Origin: JAGXFP01 sp039714535
Lineage (GTDB): Bacteria > Desulfobacterota > Desulfobulbia > Desulfobulbales > JAGXFP01
Assembly: GCA_039714535.1 (NCBI GenBank)
Contig: JBDLJC010000025.1
Coordinates: 1 to 45,360, forward strand
Length of the DNA: 45,360 bases
Direction: 5' to 3'
The notes below the pieces were generated by a model. It saw nothing but the letters and a program-made list of their open reading frames with translations. It was not told where the DNA came from and did not search any database. The translations under genes were made by a program, and so were the position numbers. Positions 17,600 through 28,539 of the stretch are shown piece after piece (the first letter of the stretch is position 1; the number at the start of each line of letters is the position of its first letter).

Positions 17600-20500
17600 T
17601 CAGTTATTATCCAGCACCTGTCTCACCATCGCCGCCAGATCTTTTACGTCAACCGGCTTTTTGGCAAACCTCTGAATTCCAACCTCTTTAGCCTCTTCTT
17701 CGCTAATCACGGAACTATAGCCGGTACAGAGAATTATCGGGAGATCAGGTTTTATTTCCGCAATCTCTTTGGCTAAATCAACTCCAGTCAGAACCGGCAT
17801 CGTCTGGTCCGTTATAATAAGATCGAAATTTCCCGGATTTTTCCTGAATTCTTCAAGGGCCTCTACGCTGCTGACTTTGGTGGTAACTATATAGCCAAGG
17901 TTTTCCAGAAATATTTGAAGCATTTTCAGAATTGCCACTTCATCATCAATCGCCAGGATTCGTTCATTACCGCGTGGCAGCGATTCCGGGAACCCAGCTT
18001 TTTTCTCTACATTACCGGCTATTCCATTTTCGATTGCCGGGAAGTATAAGCTAAAGGTGGCGCCCTGCCCCTGTTCGCTGACAACTTTGATCATCCCCCC
18101 ATAGCTTTGCATGATGCCATGGACAACAGAGAGCCCCATGCCGGTCCCCTTGCCGGGATCTTTGGTGGTGAAATATGGTTCAAAAATTCGATCTACTGTT
18201 GTTTTATCCATACCACAACCGGTATCGCTGACGGTAAGTACAACGAACACTCCCGGCTCCACTGAAATTTGCCCGCCGATATCTTCAGAAGTTAACTGCC
18301 CTTGGCCCAGTTTTATCAGAATCTCCCCTTTCTCGTTTTCTATGGCATGAAGGGCGTTGGTGCAAAGGTTGACCAGGATCTGATGCAGGTTGGTCGGGTC
18401 TGCCAGAATTTTCCCACAATTCGGCGCAATTTCTTCTTTGATGGCGATTGAAGCCGGCAGGGAGGCCCGCATCAGCTTAAGGGCCTCTTTGATAATGGAT
18501 GAAGGTTCAAAGGGCTCCAACTTCTGCTTATCTTTCCTGCTAAATGAAAGGATCTGCTTTACAAGTTCCGTGGCCCGGGCGCCGGCTTTGTATATCTGGT
18601 TAACATTGTCCCTGCTCGAGCTGTTTTCCGGAAGATCTATCAGGGTCAGCTCAGAATAACCGATGATGGCGCTCAGAATATTGTTGAAATCATGGGCAAT
18701 GCCGCCGGCCAGGGTACCGATGGCCTCCATTTTATGGGACTGAAAAAGATCTTCTTCGAGTTTTTTCTGTTCGGTTATGTCCTTGGCAACATGGACAAGA
18801 TATTTGATCTCACCGTTTTCCTCAAACACAGGAGAGCTTGACACAGTAAAGATTTTTCCCAGCTTCTCATGTTTTATAGTTCCGGAATGAGCGCGGTAAT
18901 CGGCAATTGTCTCAAGCTCCGGACATTGGGCACAGGGTTTGTCCTCACCCCTGAATATCTCGTAGCAATATCTACCATTCAGCGCCCCCGTTTTTACCTC
19001 AAAAAAATCATGGGCGGCCTTGTTGGCCCGGATAATTCTCATATCCTTGTCCTGGATAGTTATTATATCGCTCATGGCGTCAAAGGTTGTCTCCCACTCC
19101 TCCTTTCCCTGCCGCAACAAGGTCTCCACTTCTCGCTGGCGGCTGAGATCTCTGATCCCCATTAGTACACCGATAGGCTTCTCAGCACTATCGCGGATCA
19201 TCTTCACCATTACTTCGATAGGGCGGCTGGTCGGGTTGTCGGGGTGGTCAGGCTCCATGTTGATCACCGCATCTTTTCTTGCTATACGGGCAGCGCAGAC
19301 CGGACAGGGGACTTCCTCTCCCTGGGGGTGAATGATCGAGGTGATATCCTGGCCGACAGCCTGCTCGGAGGTAAGACCGGTCATCTGGTAAAAAGTTTTA
19401 TTGGCCCGGACCAGCTTGTCGTCCATATCGACCAGATAGATGGCATCTTCCAAGAAATCCATGGCATAATGCCACTCTTCATTTGCTTGGGCCAGGGCCT
19501 CTTCCACTCTCAGGCGTTCGGTTATATCCTGGGCCGTGCCGAACATACTGGTCGCTTTCCCGTTACTGTCTCGTCTGACTTTCCCAAAGGCTTCCATCAC
19601 CCATTCCCGGCCGGAGTCGTTGATGATCCTGATCTTCACATGGTATGGGGTGGCGTCACTTTCCAAGGCGTTATTAAAATTCGTCTGCATATTTGCAAAG
19701 TCATCAGGATGGACCAACCGAGCAAACTCATCAAAAGATGGGGTAACCTTTTCCGGGTCTTGATCAAAGAGCCTGTATGTCTGTTTTGACCATTCCAGTT
19801 CCTGTGAAACAAGGTTTAAATCCCAACTGCCAAGCTTAGCTACAATTTGGGACTCAGACAACTGACTCTCGCTCTTTATCAATGATTCTTCTACCTGTTT
19901 GCGTGCGGTAATATCATGGATAATCGAATAGAGCAGTTGACGTCCATTGACCTGGATCGGTTCGCGATAAACCTCAACATCCCTGATGGTCCCGTCAGCC
20001 AAACGGTGCTGGAAGATAAAGTGCTGGCGTTGCTCTTTTTTGACTTTGGCCATTTCTCTCTTAGCTTCTTCCAGGGAGAGGGTGTTGATGTCGGAAATGG
20101 CCATTCTAATGAGTTCTTCGCGCTTATAACCATAGAAGGAGCATGCGGCAGGATTTGCCTCGACAATGGCAGCCGTATCAGGATCGATCAGCAACATGAC
20201 CGTGTGTTTGTTGTTAAACAGACTCCGGTAGCGGGCTTCACTTGCCTGCAACGACTCTGCTGACTGTCTACGCTCGGTAATATCCCGGACCATTGTTAAA
20301 ACGGAGGTTTGTCCTCCTTGTTTAATAACCGTGGCATTAATTTCAATCGGTACGGTAGAGCCGTCCGGGTGGACATAATCAAGCTCAAGATTCCGGACCT
20401 GCCCCTCCCGGAAACATTTCCCTACCTCCTCTTTGTTTCGTTCAAGGTCGTATTCTGCCGTCCATTCGAGAACATTACGGCCCATGATCTCAACAAGCTG

Positions 20501-21181
20501 TTGATAGCCTGCTATCCGGACGTACTCCCGGTTGGCATCAAGAACCAGGCCCTGCTGATCGATGATAACGTAACCGGTGTCGGTCGTTTCAATCAGGGCC
20601 CGCAGTTTCTCCTCGCTTTCCTGGATGACCTTCACTTTTTCTAATGACTTGAGTTTCGTCAGGCCCATTTGGGCAATCTGCCCGGCGAAATTGCTGAGGA
20701 ATTCCAGAATGGATTTATGTTTATCGATTGGATAGACCGGGACTTCTGACAATGCCTTGAGATATTCCTCTTCATTAAAGCCGAATTTCCTGGCCTGGCC
20801 CCGGAAACGATCACGTATTTCATCATCCGGCGGGGTATGCAACATTTGTCCGGCGAAGACATTTGCCAGATGGTGGCCGTCAACGATCACCGGGCAGCAT
20901 GAGTCGACCAGGCCGTGGGGACACTCGTAGATGGCATAAGGCTCCCCGGCCTGCAGTTCATCCCTGGTGTACGTGTCACTTTTGATGCAGGCCTTTTCGG
21001 TCTCTGGATTTTTCCGGTGAAAATCGAGGCAGATCCTCTGCCAGCCGGCCCCGGTTAAAAGATTCCCTTCCAGATCAATGATCGCGGAAGGGATGCGGGC
21101 CGCCTCATACAGGTCAGCCATGATTTTTTCCAGGGCCGGAATATCAACAAGGTCTGCGAATTTGTAGTTAAAGCTAGCCAT
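17600..21181 (-). CDS. PocR-domain, multi-PAS hybrid sensor histidine kinase
   Basis: A 1193-residue cytosolic hybrid kinase. In order: a PocR ligand-binding domain at about 8-165, with a Cys-rich segment (YECPHGLVDSCCPVIVDG); five PAS domains at about 190-305, 315-430, 440-555, 570-690 and 700-810; HisKA with the phospho-His in LAGGIAHDFNNILSA; HATPase (DTGCGMDKTTVDRIFEPYFTTK, GTGMGLSVVHG); and a receiver with the phospho-Asp in LIITDQTMPVLTG. PAS4 and PAS5 carry CxxC motifs (VPCPVCAARI, KPCAQCPELE), suggesting a redox or metal role. PocR domains bind small molecules in the propanediol/cobalamin regulator of enterics. The target is unknown and no output regulator is adjacent. Confidence 0.9.
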   Translation of the reverse strand: MASFNYKFADLVDIPALEKIMADLYEAARIPSAIIDLEGNLLTGAGWQRICLDFHRKNPETEKACIKSDTYTRDELQAGEPYAIYECPHGLVDSCCPVIVDGHHLANVFAGQMLHTPPDDEIRDRFRGQARKFGFNEEEYLKALSEVPVYPIDKHKSILEFLSNFAGQIAQMGLTKLKSLEKVKVIQESEEKLRALIETTDTGYVIIDQQGLVLDANREYVRIAGYQQLVEIMGRNVLEWTAEYDLERNKEEVGKCFREGQVRNLELDYVHPDGSTVPIEINATVIKQGGQTSVLTMVRDITERRQSAESLQASEARYRSLFNNKHTVMLLIDPDTAAIVEANPAACSFYGYKREELIRMAISDINTLSLEEAKREMAKVKKEQRQHFIFQHRLADGTIRDVEVYREPIQVNGRQLLYSIIHDITARKQVEESLIKSESQLSESQIVAKLGSWDLNLVSQELEWSKQTYRLFDQDPEKVTPSFDEFARLVHPDDFANMQTNFNNALESDATPYHVKIRIINDSGREWVMEAFGKVRRDSNGKATSMFGTAQDITERLRVEEALAQANEEWHYAMDFLEDAIYLVDMDDKLVRANKTFYQMTGLTSEQAVGQDITSIIHPQGEEVPCPVCAARIARKDAVINMEPDHPDNPTSRPIEVMVKMIRDSAEKPIGVLMGIRDLSRQREVETLLRQGKEEWETTFDAMSDIITIQDKDMRIIRANKAAHDFFEVKTGALNGRYCYEIFRGEDKPCAQCPELETIADYRAHSGTIKHEKLGKIFTVSSSPVFEENGEIKYLVHVAKDITEQKKLEEDLFQSHKMEAIGTLAGGIAHDFNNILSAIIGYSELTLIDLPENSSSRDNVNQIYKAGARATELVKQILSFSRKDKQKLEPFEPSSIIKEALKLMRASLPASIAIKEEIAPNCGKILADPTNLHQILVNLCTNALHAIENEKGEILIKLGQGQLTSEDIGGQISVEPGVFVVLTVSDTGCGMDKTTVDRIFEPYFTTKDPGKGTGMGLSVVHGIMQSYGGMIKVVSEQGQGATFSLYFPAIENGIAGNVEKKAGFPESLPRGNERILAIDDEVAILKMLQIFLENLGYIVTTKVSSVEALEEFRKNPGNFDLIITDQTMPVLTGVDLAKEIAEIKPDLPIILCTGYSSVISEEEAKEVGIQRFAKKPVDVKDLAAMVRQVLDNN

Positions 21182-21709
21182 AACTTCCCCCCCCCGAGGC
21201 GTGAAAGACAGTTAATTATGGGCCTTTTGAAAAGCCGAACTAGAGCACACCTACTTTTGTTCCGACGCCTAAACATTAAAGTAATGTTAACGATATAATC
21301 TGAGATAGCAACGATATTCCAGTAATTTCTAGCGGAAATTTTCAACTTTGTTTAGATATTCAACCGCTAGTGCAATAGCTATATGCTATATTAACTATCG
21401 ATTGATGTAATACCATTAATAAAGCTCTGTAACAAAATAAAAGCCAACGCATAAAGAATGTAATTGAATGGCGTCCGGAAAGTTTTTCCGGGAGGAGACG
21501 TGAAAAGATCAGGAGATTTTTCGGTAGTGGGTCAGTTTGAATTTTCAGAAGCGCTATTTATTGGAATGGTGTCCCAGGATTAATCGGATGAATTGTATAG
21601 CAACCTTTACTCAGAACAGAATCAAGTTACTGGTGAATTGGCATAATCCTAGGTTAAAATTATATGCAATAGAAATCGACTTGACGCACAGGAATCATAT
21701 TTTCATTAT
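21182..21709. other. 528-nt intergenic region
   Basis: The region is AT-rich and holds no convincing gene. A 27-codon plus-strand frame starting GTG at 21500 has a strong ribosome-binding site (GGGAGGAG) but an unrecognised sequence (starts MKRSGDFSVVGQF if GTG is Met). A small hairpin CCGGAAA-GTT-TTTCCGG lies at about 21474-21491. The promoter of the PocR kinase should lie at its left end. Confidence 0.4.
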
Positions 21710-22930
21710 CTAGGACGGCCCCAATTTTTTATACCTGAGAAGGATCGCCAAGGCTGGTTTTATGAGGATGGTCACCACCAACGCACCGGTAGCCAACACC
21801 CCCAGCGTTATAAAAATTTCATTGAAAGTGGGGGAATAGTCGACAACCTCTCCCATGGGCGAGGGGACGAATCCGGGGATAATCAGGCCGAAACCCTTTT
21901 CGATCCAGATCCCGGTAAAAAGACTGGTGGCGGCAACCAGCAAATATCCTGGTTTGCCTTTGGTTCGGTCAAAAGCGAACAGCAGGGTGCCGAAAACGTT
22001 GAGTGAGATAGCGGTCCAGATCCAGGGAACCAGAGAATCATGCCCCTCCAGGCCAAAGAACAGATATTGGGCCGAAAGACTGTGATGGGTAAAGGTATAA
22101 AACTCTTTAAATACCTCGGAAAACAACATGACCAGATTGATTACCGCCGCAACCACAATAATCCTTTTCAGTTTCAGGAAAATCTTTCCATCAAGGGGGT
22201 AAGCCGTCTTTTCCTTGATCACGATAAGGACCATCATAATAACCGCCGGGCCGGCGGCAAAGGCTGAGGCCAGAAATCTGGGACCAAGCAGGGGATTATT
22301 CCAGAAGGGCCGGGCCGGTAAGCCCTGATAGAGAAAAGCGGTGACCATATGGATCGAAACCGCCCAGAAGATGGACAGGAAAATGAAAGGCCGGTATTTC
22401 CAGCCGACCGGCTCTCGGTTGTGGTAATTGCACCAAAGAATGTAAAGCGGCACCAGGGTGTTTAAGGCAAGATAACCGTTCAAGACCAGAACGTCCCAGG
22501 CGAGGATGGATGACGGAAAGTTGAAGAGACCGATCCCGGGGATCATATGCCAGACCTTCAACGGCCCGCCCATGTCGACCGTGATAAACATCAGGCACAT
22601 CACCAGGGCGCCAACCGCGACACATTCACCGATGATGACGACTTCATGAAAATCTTTGTCCTTGTAGATATACGCGGGCAGAATCAACATCACCGCAGCT
22701 GCGGCCACCCCGACAAAAAAAGTGAAATTAGAAATATATAGCCCCCAACTGACGATATTAGACATGCCGGTGAGGATCAGGCCTTCCTGGAATTGCCGGA
22801 AATATGCAATAGCACCAAAAAACATAACCAGAAGCAGGACGCCGAGGTAGATCCTGAATGTTTTACCTCCGGCCACCGACCAGCGCAGACAATCTGATGT
22901 GAAAGCTAATATTTCCTCTTTATTTATCAT
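21710..22930 (-). CDS. NrfD/PsrC-family quinol-interacting membrane subunit
   Basis: A 406-residue protein with about ten predicted membrane helices, as in the longer DsrP/HmeB type of NrfD proteins. Features include GMSNIVSWGLYISNFTFF, FITVDMGGPLKVWHM, LNGYLALNTLVPLYILW and WIEKGFGLIIPGF. Family members exchange electrons between menaquinol and a periplasmic FeS partner. It starts 10 nt after the FeS-protein gene and is last in the nap operon, so with its neighbours it probably delivers quinol electrons to NapAB. Confidence 0.9.
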   Translation of the reverse strand: MINKEEILAFTSDCLRWSVAGGKTFRIYLGVLLLVMFFGAIAYFRQFQEGLILTGMSNIVSWGLYISNFTFFVGVAAAAVMLILPAYIYKDKDFHEVVIIGECVAVGALVMCLMFITVDMGGPLKVWHMIPGIGLFNFPSSILAWDVLVLNGYLALNTLVPLYILWCNYHNREPVGWKYRPFIFLSIFWAVSIHMVTAFLYQGLPARPFWNNPLLGPRFLASAFAAGPAVIMMVLIVIKEKTAYPLDGKIFLKLKRIIVVAAVINLVMLFSEVFKEFYTFTHHSLSAQYLFFGLEGHDSLVPWIWTAISLNVFGTLLFAFDRTKGKPGYLLVAATSLFTGIWIEKGFGLIIPGFVPSPMGEVVDYSPTFNEIFITLGVLATGALVVTILIKPALAILLRYKKLGPS

Positions 22931-22940
22931 AAGGCTTCCC

Positions 22941-23903
22941 TCAGTCCATGAAGTACCAGAATTTTGGATCCGTACCCAGATCCTCTTTGAAGCGGAAAAC
23001 CTTTTTGTTTTTCAGGACAAAACGGATCTCGCTGTCCGGGTCCAGCAGATTGCCGAAAACTCTGGAGCCGGTAGGGCAGGCATCGGCACAGGCCGGCAGT
23101 TGGCCCTGGCGGGTTCTCTGGATGCAGAAGGTGCATTTTTCCATAACACCTTTCATGCGCATCCGGTTGCCCAGATAATGCTGTTTGGGGTTGATCTCCT
23201 CTTTGGGGACCTCGGGATCTCCCCAGTTGAAGCGCCGACCCCAATAGGGACAGGCCGCCAGACAATAGCGGCAACCGATGCACCAGTCATAATCAACCAC
23301 CACGATCCCGTCGGGCTCCTGCCAGGTGGCTTTGGTCGGGCAGGCTTTGATGCAGGGGGCATTTTCGCAATGAAAACACTGCACTCCCATGTAGAATTTA
23401 TCTTCCACCGGGACTTCATGAAAGTATTTGCCCTCTCCTGAAGTCGGGTCAAGTTGCCCCGGCTCCATTTCAAACAGGCGGACATATTGGGTCTTGGACC
23501 TGCGATCAAGGTTGTTTTCCTGGACGCACGCTTCGACGCAGTCCATATAGCCCTTGCAACGGGAAATATTGAAGGCATAACCGTAGAGCACTCTTTCCAA
23601 GGGCTCCTGGTTGGAAACCTGAATGTCCAGGTCATAGCGGATTTTGGCCAGTTTTTCGAGGCGGGCGACGGTCTCGTCCTTTTCTTCCCGGGTCATCAAG
23701 CGGTAGTTCTTCTTGAAGTATTCCTCCCACTTCAGGCCAAATTCCTCCGCCGTCGCCGAATTGCCACAGCCCCCGGTTACCAGACCGGCGGAACCGGCTG
23801 CGGCGGCAAGGGAAAGACCCTTCAGGAATGACCGGCGAGTACTTTTCCGCTTATGCGGGGCTGCCTTTTTTCTCTGGCCTTCTTTTTTATTCTTGTTATC
23901 CAT
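22941..23903 (-). CDS. Periplasmic four-cluster ferredoxin (DsrO/HmeA/NrfC type) with Tat signal
   Basis: About 320 residues. A twin-arginine signal is clear (STRRSFLKGLSLAAAAG) followed by a possible lipobox-like GGC. Cysteine groups fit four [4Fe-4S] clusters: SRCKGYMDCVEAC, QCFHCENAPCIKACP, WCIGCRYCLAACPYWG and CTFCIQRTRQGQLPACADACP. It would pass electrons between the NrfD membrane subunit and the tetraheme cytochrome. The frame begins at a TTG directly after the previous stop; ATG at 23903 is preferred because the Tat n-region is then of normal length. Confidence 0.9.
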   Translation of the reverse strand: MDNKNKKEGQRKKAAPHKRKSTRRSFLKGLSLAAAAGSAGLVTGGCGNSATAEEFGLKWEEYFKKNYRLMTREEKDETVARLEKLAKIRYDLDIQVSNQEPLERVLYGYAFNISRCKGYMDCVEACVQENNLDRRSKTQYVRLFEMEPGQLDPTSGEGKYFHEVPVEDKFYMGVQCFHCENAPCIKACPTKATWQEPDGIVVVDYDWCIGCRYCLAACPYWGRRFNWGDPEVPKEEINPKQHYLGNRMRMKGVMEKCTFCIQRTRQGQLPACADACPTGSRVFGNLLDPDSEIRFVLKNKKVFRFKEDLGTDPKFWYFMD

Positions 23904-23921
23904 TGGATGCGCTCGCAGCAA

Positions 23922-24539
23922 TTATTCGTCTAAGGGCAGAGAATACGTTTCCGGCATTTTCGTGGTAAACGCCGGAGAGTGTGGATTGTGGCAGCTGGTG
24001 CAGTTTTTCACTACCCGCTCACCGGCCCAGTAAGTTTCTCGTTTGCCATGGGCGCCGCCCAACCAGTCGCGTTTTGGGCGAAAATGGCATTGACCACATA
24101 GTTGATAGCTGTGATCGAAATCAATTTTCCGGCTCTGGGTGTCGGCCAAAAAGTCGCGTTCTTTTTCATGATGACAATCCATACAGACCAACGAGTTGTC
24201 CCCTTGCCCATGGTTGATTTTGATATCACTATGGGTGAAGAAAACACCGTCCCGGGCCGACACAGTCTTCTTGGTGTGGCAGACGCTGCAGCGGAATCGT
24301 TTGATTAATTCCTTACGGGCAAGAACTCTGAACTCGCCGCCCTGGTAGGATTCCTCAGCCACCACTGTCTTAACCGAAAGTTGATGGGCGGACTCGATCG
24401 TCATATTATCAAAAGGTTCATCGACCGCATGAATTCTCTCCAGAACCGATCCCTGTCCCGCCATTACCGCAGGGCTTGTCATGAACGCAGTTCCCAGAAC
24501 AGCTAAAAACAGACTTTGACCATAGGCTAATATCTTCAT
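23922..24539 (-). CDS. Periplasmic tetraheme cytochrome c (NapM-like by position)
   Basis: A 205-residue protein with a Sec signal (MKILAYGQSLFLAVLGTAFM) and four CxxCH haem sites: CSVCH, CMDCH, CGQCH and CTSCH. Several further His residues (FFTHSD, HGQGD, FDHSY, HNPHS) can act as distal ligands, giving bis-His hemes. It lies between napB and the FeS-protein gene and likely carries electrons from the NrfD/FeS pair towards NapB. ATG at 24539 follows the napB stop by 7 nt; the frame is open further upstream, inside napB, but that part is a shadow. Confidence 0.88.
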   Translation of the reverse strand: MKILAYGQSLFLAVLGTAFMTSPAVMAGQGSVLERIHAVDEPFDNMTIESAHQLSVKTVVAEESYQGGEFRVLARKELIKRFRCSVCHTKKTVSARDGVFFTHSDIKINHGQGDNSLVCMDCHHEKERDFLADTQSRKIDFDHSYQLCGQCHFRPKRDWLGGAHGKRETYWAGERVVKNCTSCHNPHSPAFTTKMPETYSLPLDE

Positions 24540-24546
24540 GGCAGTT

Positions 24547-25211
24547 CTATTGTCCCGGTTCCTGGTCACGTTGAAACTTTTTGGGTATTTCGGTGACAAC
24601 CATGGGTACATGGCACTGGCGGCAATTGCCGCGAGAAGCATGTTCTACCCGGATTTCGGCAACTGCCGCCGGGCCGGCATGACAGGCGATACAATCTTCC
24701 CGTAGCTGCAGACTGTGGGGAATTGTCGGCGGAGAACCGCCCATTTGCGATCTCCCAAGCTTAGGAGGACTGATCGACCGCCAGGTGGTTTCCACAAAAA
24801 GTTTTTCCGTTCTCTGGGGTACATGGCACTGAAAGCAACTTTCATTCTCCGGATGCGGGGTGACAGGTGCGTAGGCATCCTGCTCAGCATCGTAGCCACC
24901 ATCTTCGTGACAGGCGATACAGTCGGAGTTATCATCCTGGTAGAAAAACGGCACCGCATGGGGAATACGGGGCGGGGCACCGGGATACTGACGCAGTTCG
25001 TAAAAGGTGTTCAAGGTACGTCTGCCGTCGGTGCCGGCCATGGCCGCTAGGGGGGTATTGTCATATCTGCTAAAGATCTTTTCGCCATCTGAGTCAAAGC
25101 CTTGGGGAATATCAGGCGCAGCACCAGCCGATATGACCGTAAAGGCTCCGGATAAGCAGATAGCGGCAAAACCGATAATTACTTTGCCGATATATTTATC
25201 TGCTTTTTTCA

Positions 25212-25215
<4 letters not shown>
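24547..25215 (-). CDS. napB: NapB-type nitrate reductase cytochrome c subunit, four haem sites
   Basis: A 222-residue protein with a Sec signal (KVIIGFAAICLSGAFTVISAGA). Canonical NapB has two haems in a unit PP-IPH ... CxxCH ... His ... CxxCHVP. Here the unit occurs twice: PPRIPHAVPF, CIACH, CFQCHVPQ, and again PPTIPHSLQL, CIACH, CRQCHVPM. The protein therefore looks like a tandem duplication giving a tetraheme NapB. Start ATG at 25215 overlaps the napA stop (ATGA) behind GGAGAAAGC. It receives electrons and passes them to NapA in the periplasm. Confidence 0.88.
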
Positions 25216-27516
<2,301 letters not shown>

Positions 27517-27530
<14 letters not shown>

Positions 27531-27783
27531 TCTCATCTCCTTCTCCCATCGGTTGTTCGTCGTTGCAGCCAAATGTCATACTTAATGATTCTAGGGTTGG
27601 CAGATTATTAAGTTGTGTGTGTAATTCTTTGTCGGTCTTCTTGTCAGGAGTGTCAGTGACCAGAACAAGAATATCTTCATTGTCGGCAGGAAAGGCCTCA
27701 CAATATCGCCTGGAGTTTAGATCCTCTAGTAAGTCATTTTTGGCTCCGAAACTTGGTATGACTATGTAACTCAAAACAGGCAT
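27517..27783 (-). CDS. napD: NapD chaperone for NapA signal peptide
   Basis: An 88-residue small protein of the NapD type: MPVLSYIVIPSFG at the start and LPTLESLSMTFGCND near the end, matching the ferredoxin-like NapD fold. NapD binds the NapA Tat signal until the cofactor is loaded. ATG at 27783 follows GGAGACGCC; an in-frame ATG five codons upstream is less well placed. It is the first gene of the operon, with an untranslated leader of about 195 nt from the predicted sigma54 start site. Confidence 0.75.
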
Positions 27784-27987
27784 GGCGTCTCCGTTCACAG
27801 ATAAACTTTTATCTACTATCTCTCAGAACTATCTTGTAAATGTCTTTTGTTGACCGCTCTAAATTATATGAGTTGTTCGCCCAAAAAAACAAATCAAACC
27901 TTCTCTTGCTTCAAAACGACAAAAAATGAGTTGGTCACCTCTAAAGTAGAGGCCCAAGACAGTAATTCGTGATTGCTCTAACTAATA

Positions 27988-28002
27988 GCATGTTTCGTGC
28001 CA
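27988..28002 (-). promoter_or_regulatory. Sigma54 promoter of the nap operon
   Basis: Read on the minus strand, the site is TGGCACGAAACATGC. It has the full -24 half TGGCACG and a GC exactly ten bases after GG; only one base differs from consensus in the -12 TTGC. It drives towards napD, and the paired palindromes at 28036-28099 sit about 75 and 107 bp upstream of the predicted start. Confidence 0.8.
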
Positions 28003-28035
28003 ACAACATGAAACCCAATAATCAAGGCAAAAAAG

Positions 28036-28099
28036 ACAACACTGCTACCGATCGGTAACAACTGGTGTTTTCGGTGCTACCGATCGGTAGCAGTGTTGT
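28036..28099. promoter_or_regulatory. Paired enhancer-type palindromes between nap and tatA/moaA
   Basis: Two copies of the 12-bp palindrome TACCGATCGGTA (28046-28057 and 28078-28089), centres 32 bp apart, lie inside a perfect inverted repeat with 22-bp arms (28036-28057 and 28078-28099). They match the pair upstream of the octaheme gene (28 kb versus 34 kb region) in motif and spacing. The position upstream of two divergent sigma54 promoters fits a shared upstream activating sequence for an NtrC-type activator. Confidence 0.8.
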
Positions 28100-28187
28100 G
28101 GAAATTGCGGCAAAGAAATGGTCCTGAATGTTTATTCCTGTAGAGGATTGGTTAACGGACATTGTTTAAGTACCATATGCAAAAGAA

Positions 28188-28202
28188 TGGCCCGAATAGT
28201 GC
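28188..28202 (+). promoter_or_regulatory. Sigma54-type promoter of tatA-moaA
   Basis: TGGCCCGAATAGTGC has GG and GC exactly ten bases apart, with -24 TGGC and -12 GTGC. Two bases differ from the consensus. It faces tatA, 66 nt before its start codon. The palindromes at 28036-28099 lie about 130 and 162 bp upstream of the expected start site. Confidence 0.6.
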
Positions 28203-28267
28203 ATAATAAACTAGCAACAGCATAAATTACCGGGAGTTTCCGGTCATCCTTTACTAAGGAGGAAACA

Positions 28268-28436
28268 ATGTTTGGTCTCGGTACTCCGGAACTGATCGTT
28301 ATACTTTCAATTGTTTTATTGGTTTTGGCGGTAAAAAGTTACCCGAACCTGGCGCCGGCCTTGGCAAAGGCATAATTCTTTTAAAGAAGGTTTGAAAGAA
28401 ACAAAAAGTGCAGTTATAGAAAACAAAGAATCATAA
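28268..28436 (+). pseudogene. tatA: tatA (twin-arginine translocase TatA) with two frameshifts
   Basis: A strong ribosome-binding site (AAGGAGG) precedes an ATG that reads MFGLGTPELIVILSIVLLV, the TatA membrane helix. The frame then fails, but the next frame continues GGKKLPE and GAGLGKGI, and a third continues FKEGLKETKSAVIENKES to a stop at 28436. Both breaks look like one missing T in T-rich runs, near 28325 and near 28380. TatA would help export NapA and the FeS protein, both Tat substrates. It is either a recent pseudogene or, quite likely, a gene with two sequencing errors in homopolymers. Confidence 0.75.
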
Positions 28437-28439
28437 AAT

Positions 28440-28537
28440 CATACTCCGAGCCAAAAGACCTACGTCAACGATACGGTCTTCGGCCGATAGGGTGTGGCTG
28501 GAAACGGATTCGCCTCCCGTGTTTGGAAAGGAGATAA
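28440..28537 (+). promoter_or_regulatory. Molybdenum-cofactor (Moco) riboswitch-like leader of moaA
   Basis: The leader contains ACTCCGAGCC, AAAGACCTACGTCAA, a stem ACGGTCTTCGGCCG, the GATAGGGTGTGGCTGGAAACGG-type core and CGCCTCCCG just before the ribosome-binding site AAAGGAG. These words resemble the Moco RNA motif known upstream of moaA. CGCCTCC could pair with the GGAG site, which would give translational control. The assignment rests on remembered motif words and was not checked with a covariance model. Confidence 0.6.
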
Positions 28538-28539
28538 TA

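Noticed and set aside
21500..21583. 27-codon frame with GTG start and strong Shine-Dalgarno
   Set aside because: Too short and unrecognised to call a gene; kept only in the description of the intergenic region.
28165..28182. Extra half-site TACCATATGC near the tatA promoter
   Set aside because: Only one half matches the enhancer motif; expected by chance in AT-rich sequence.
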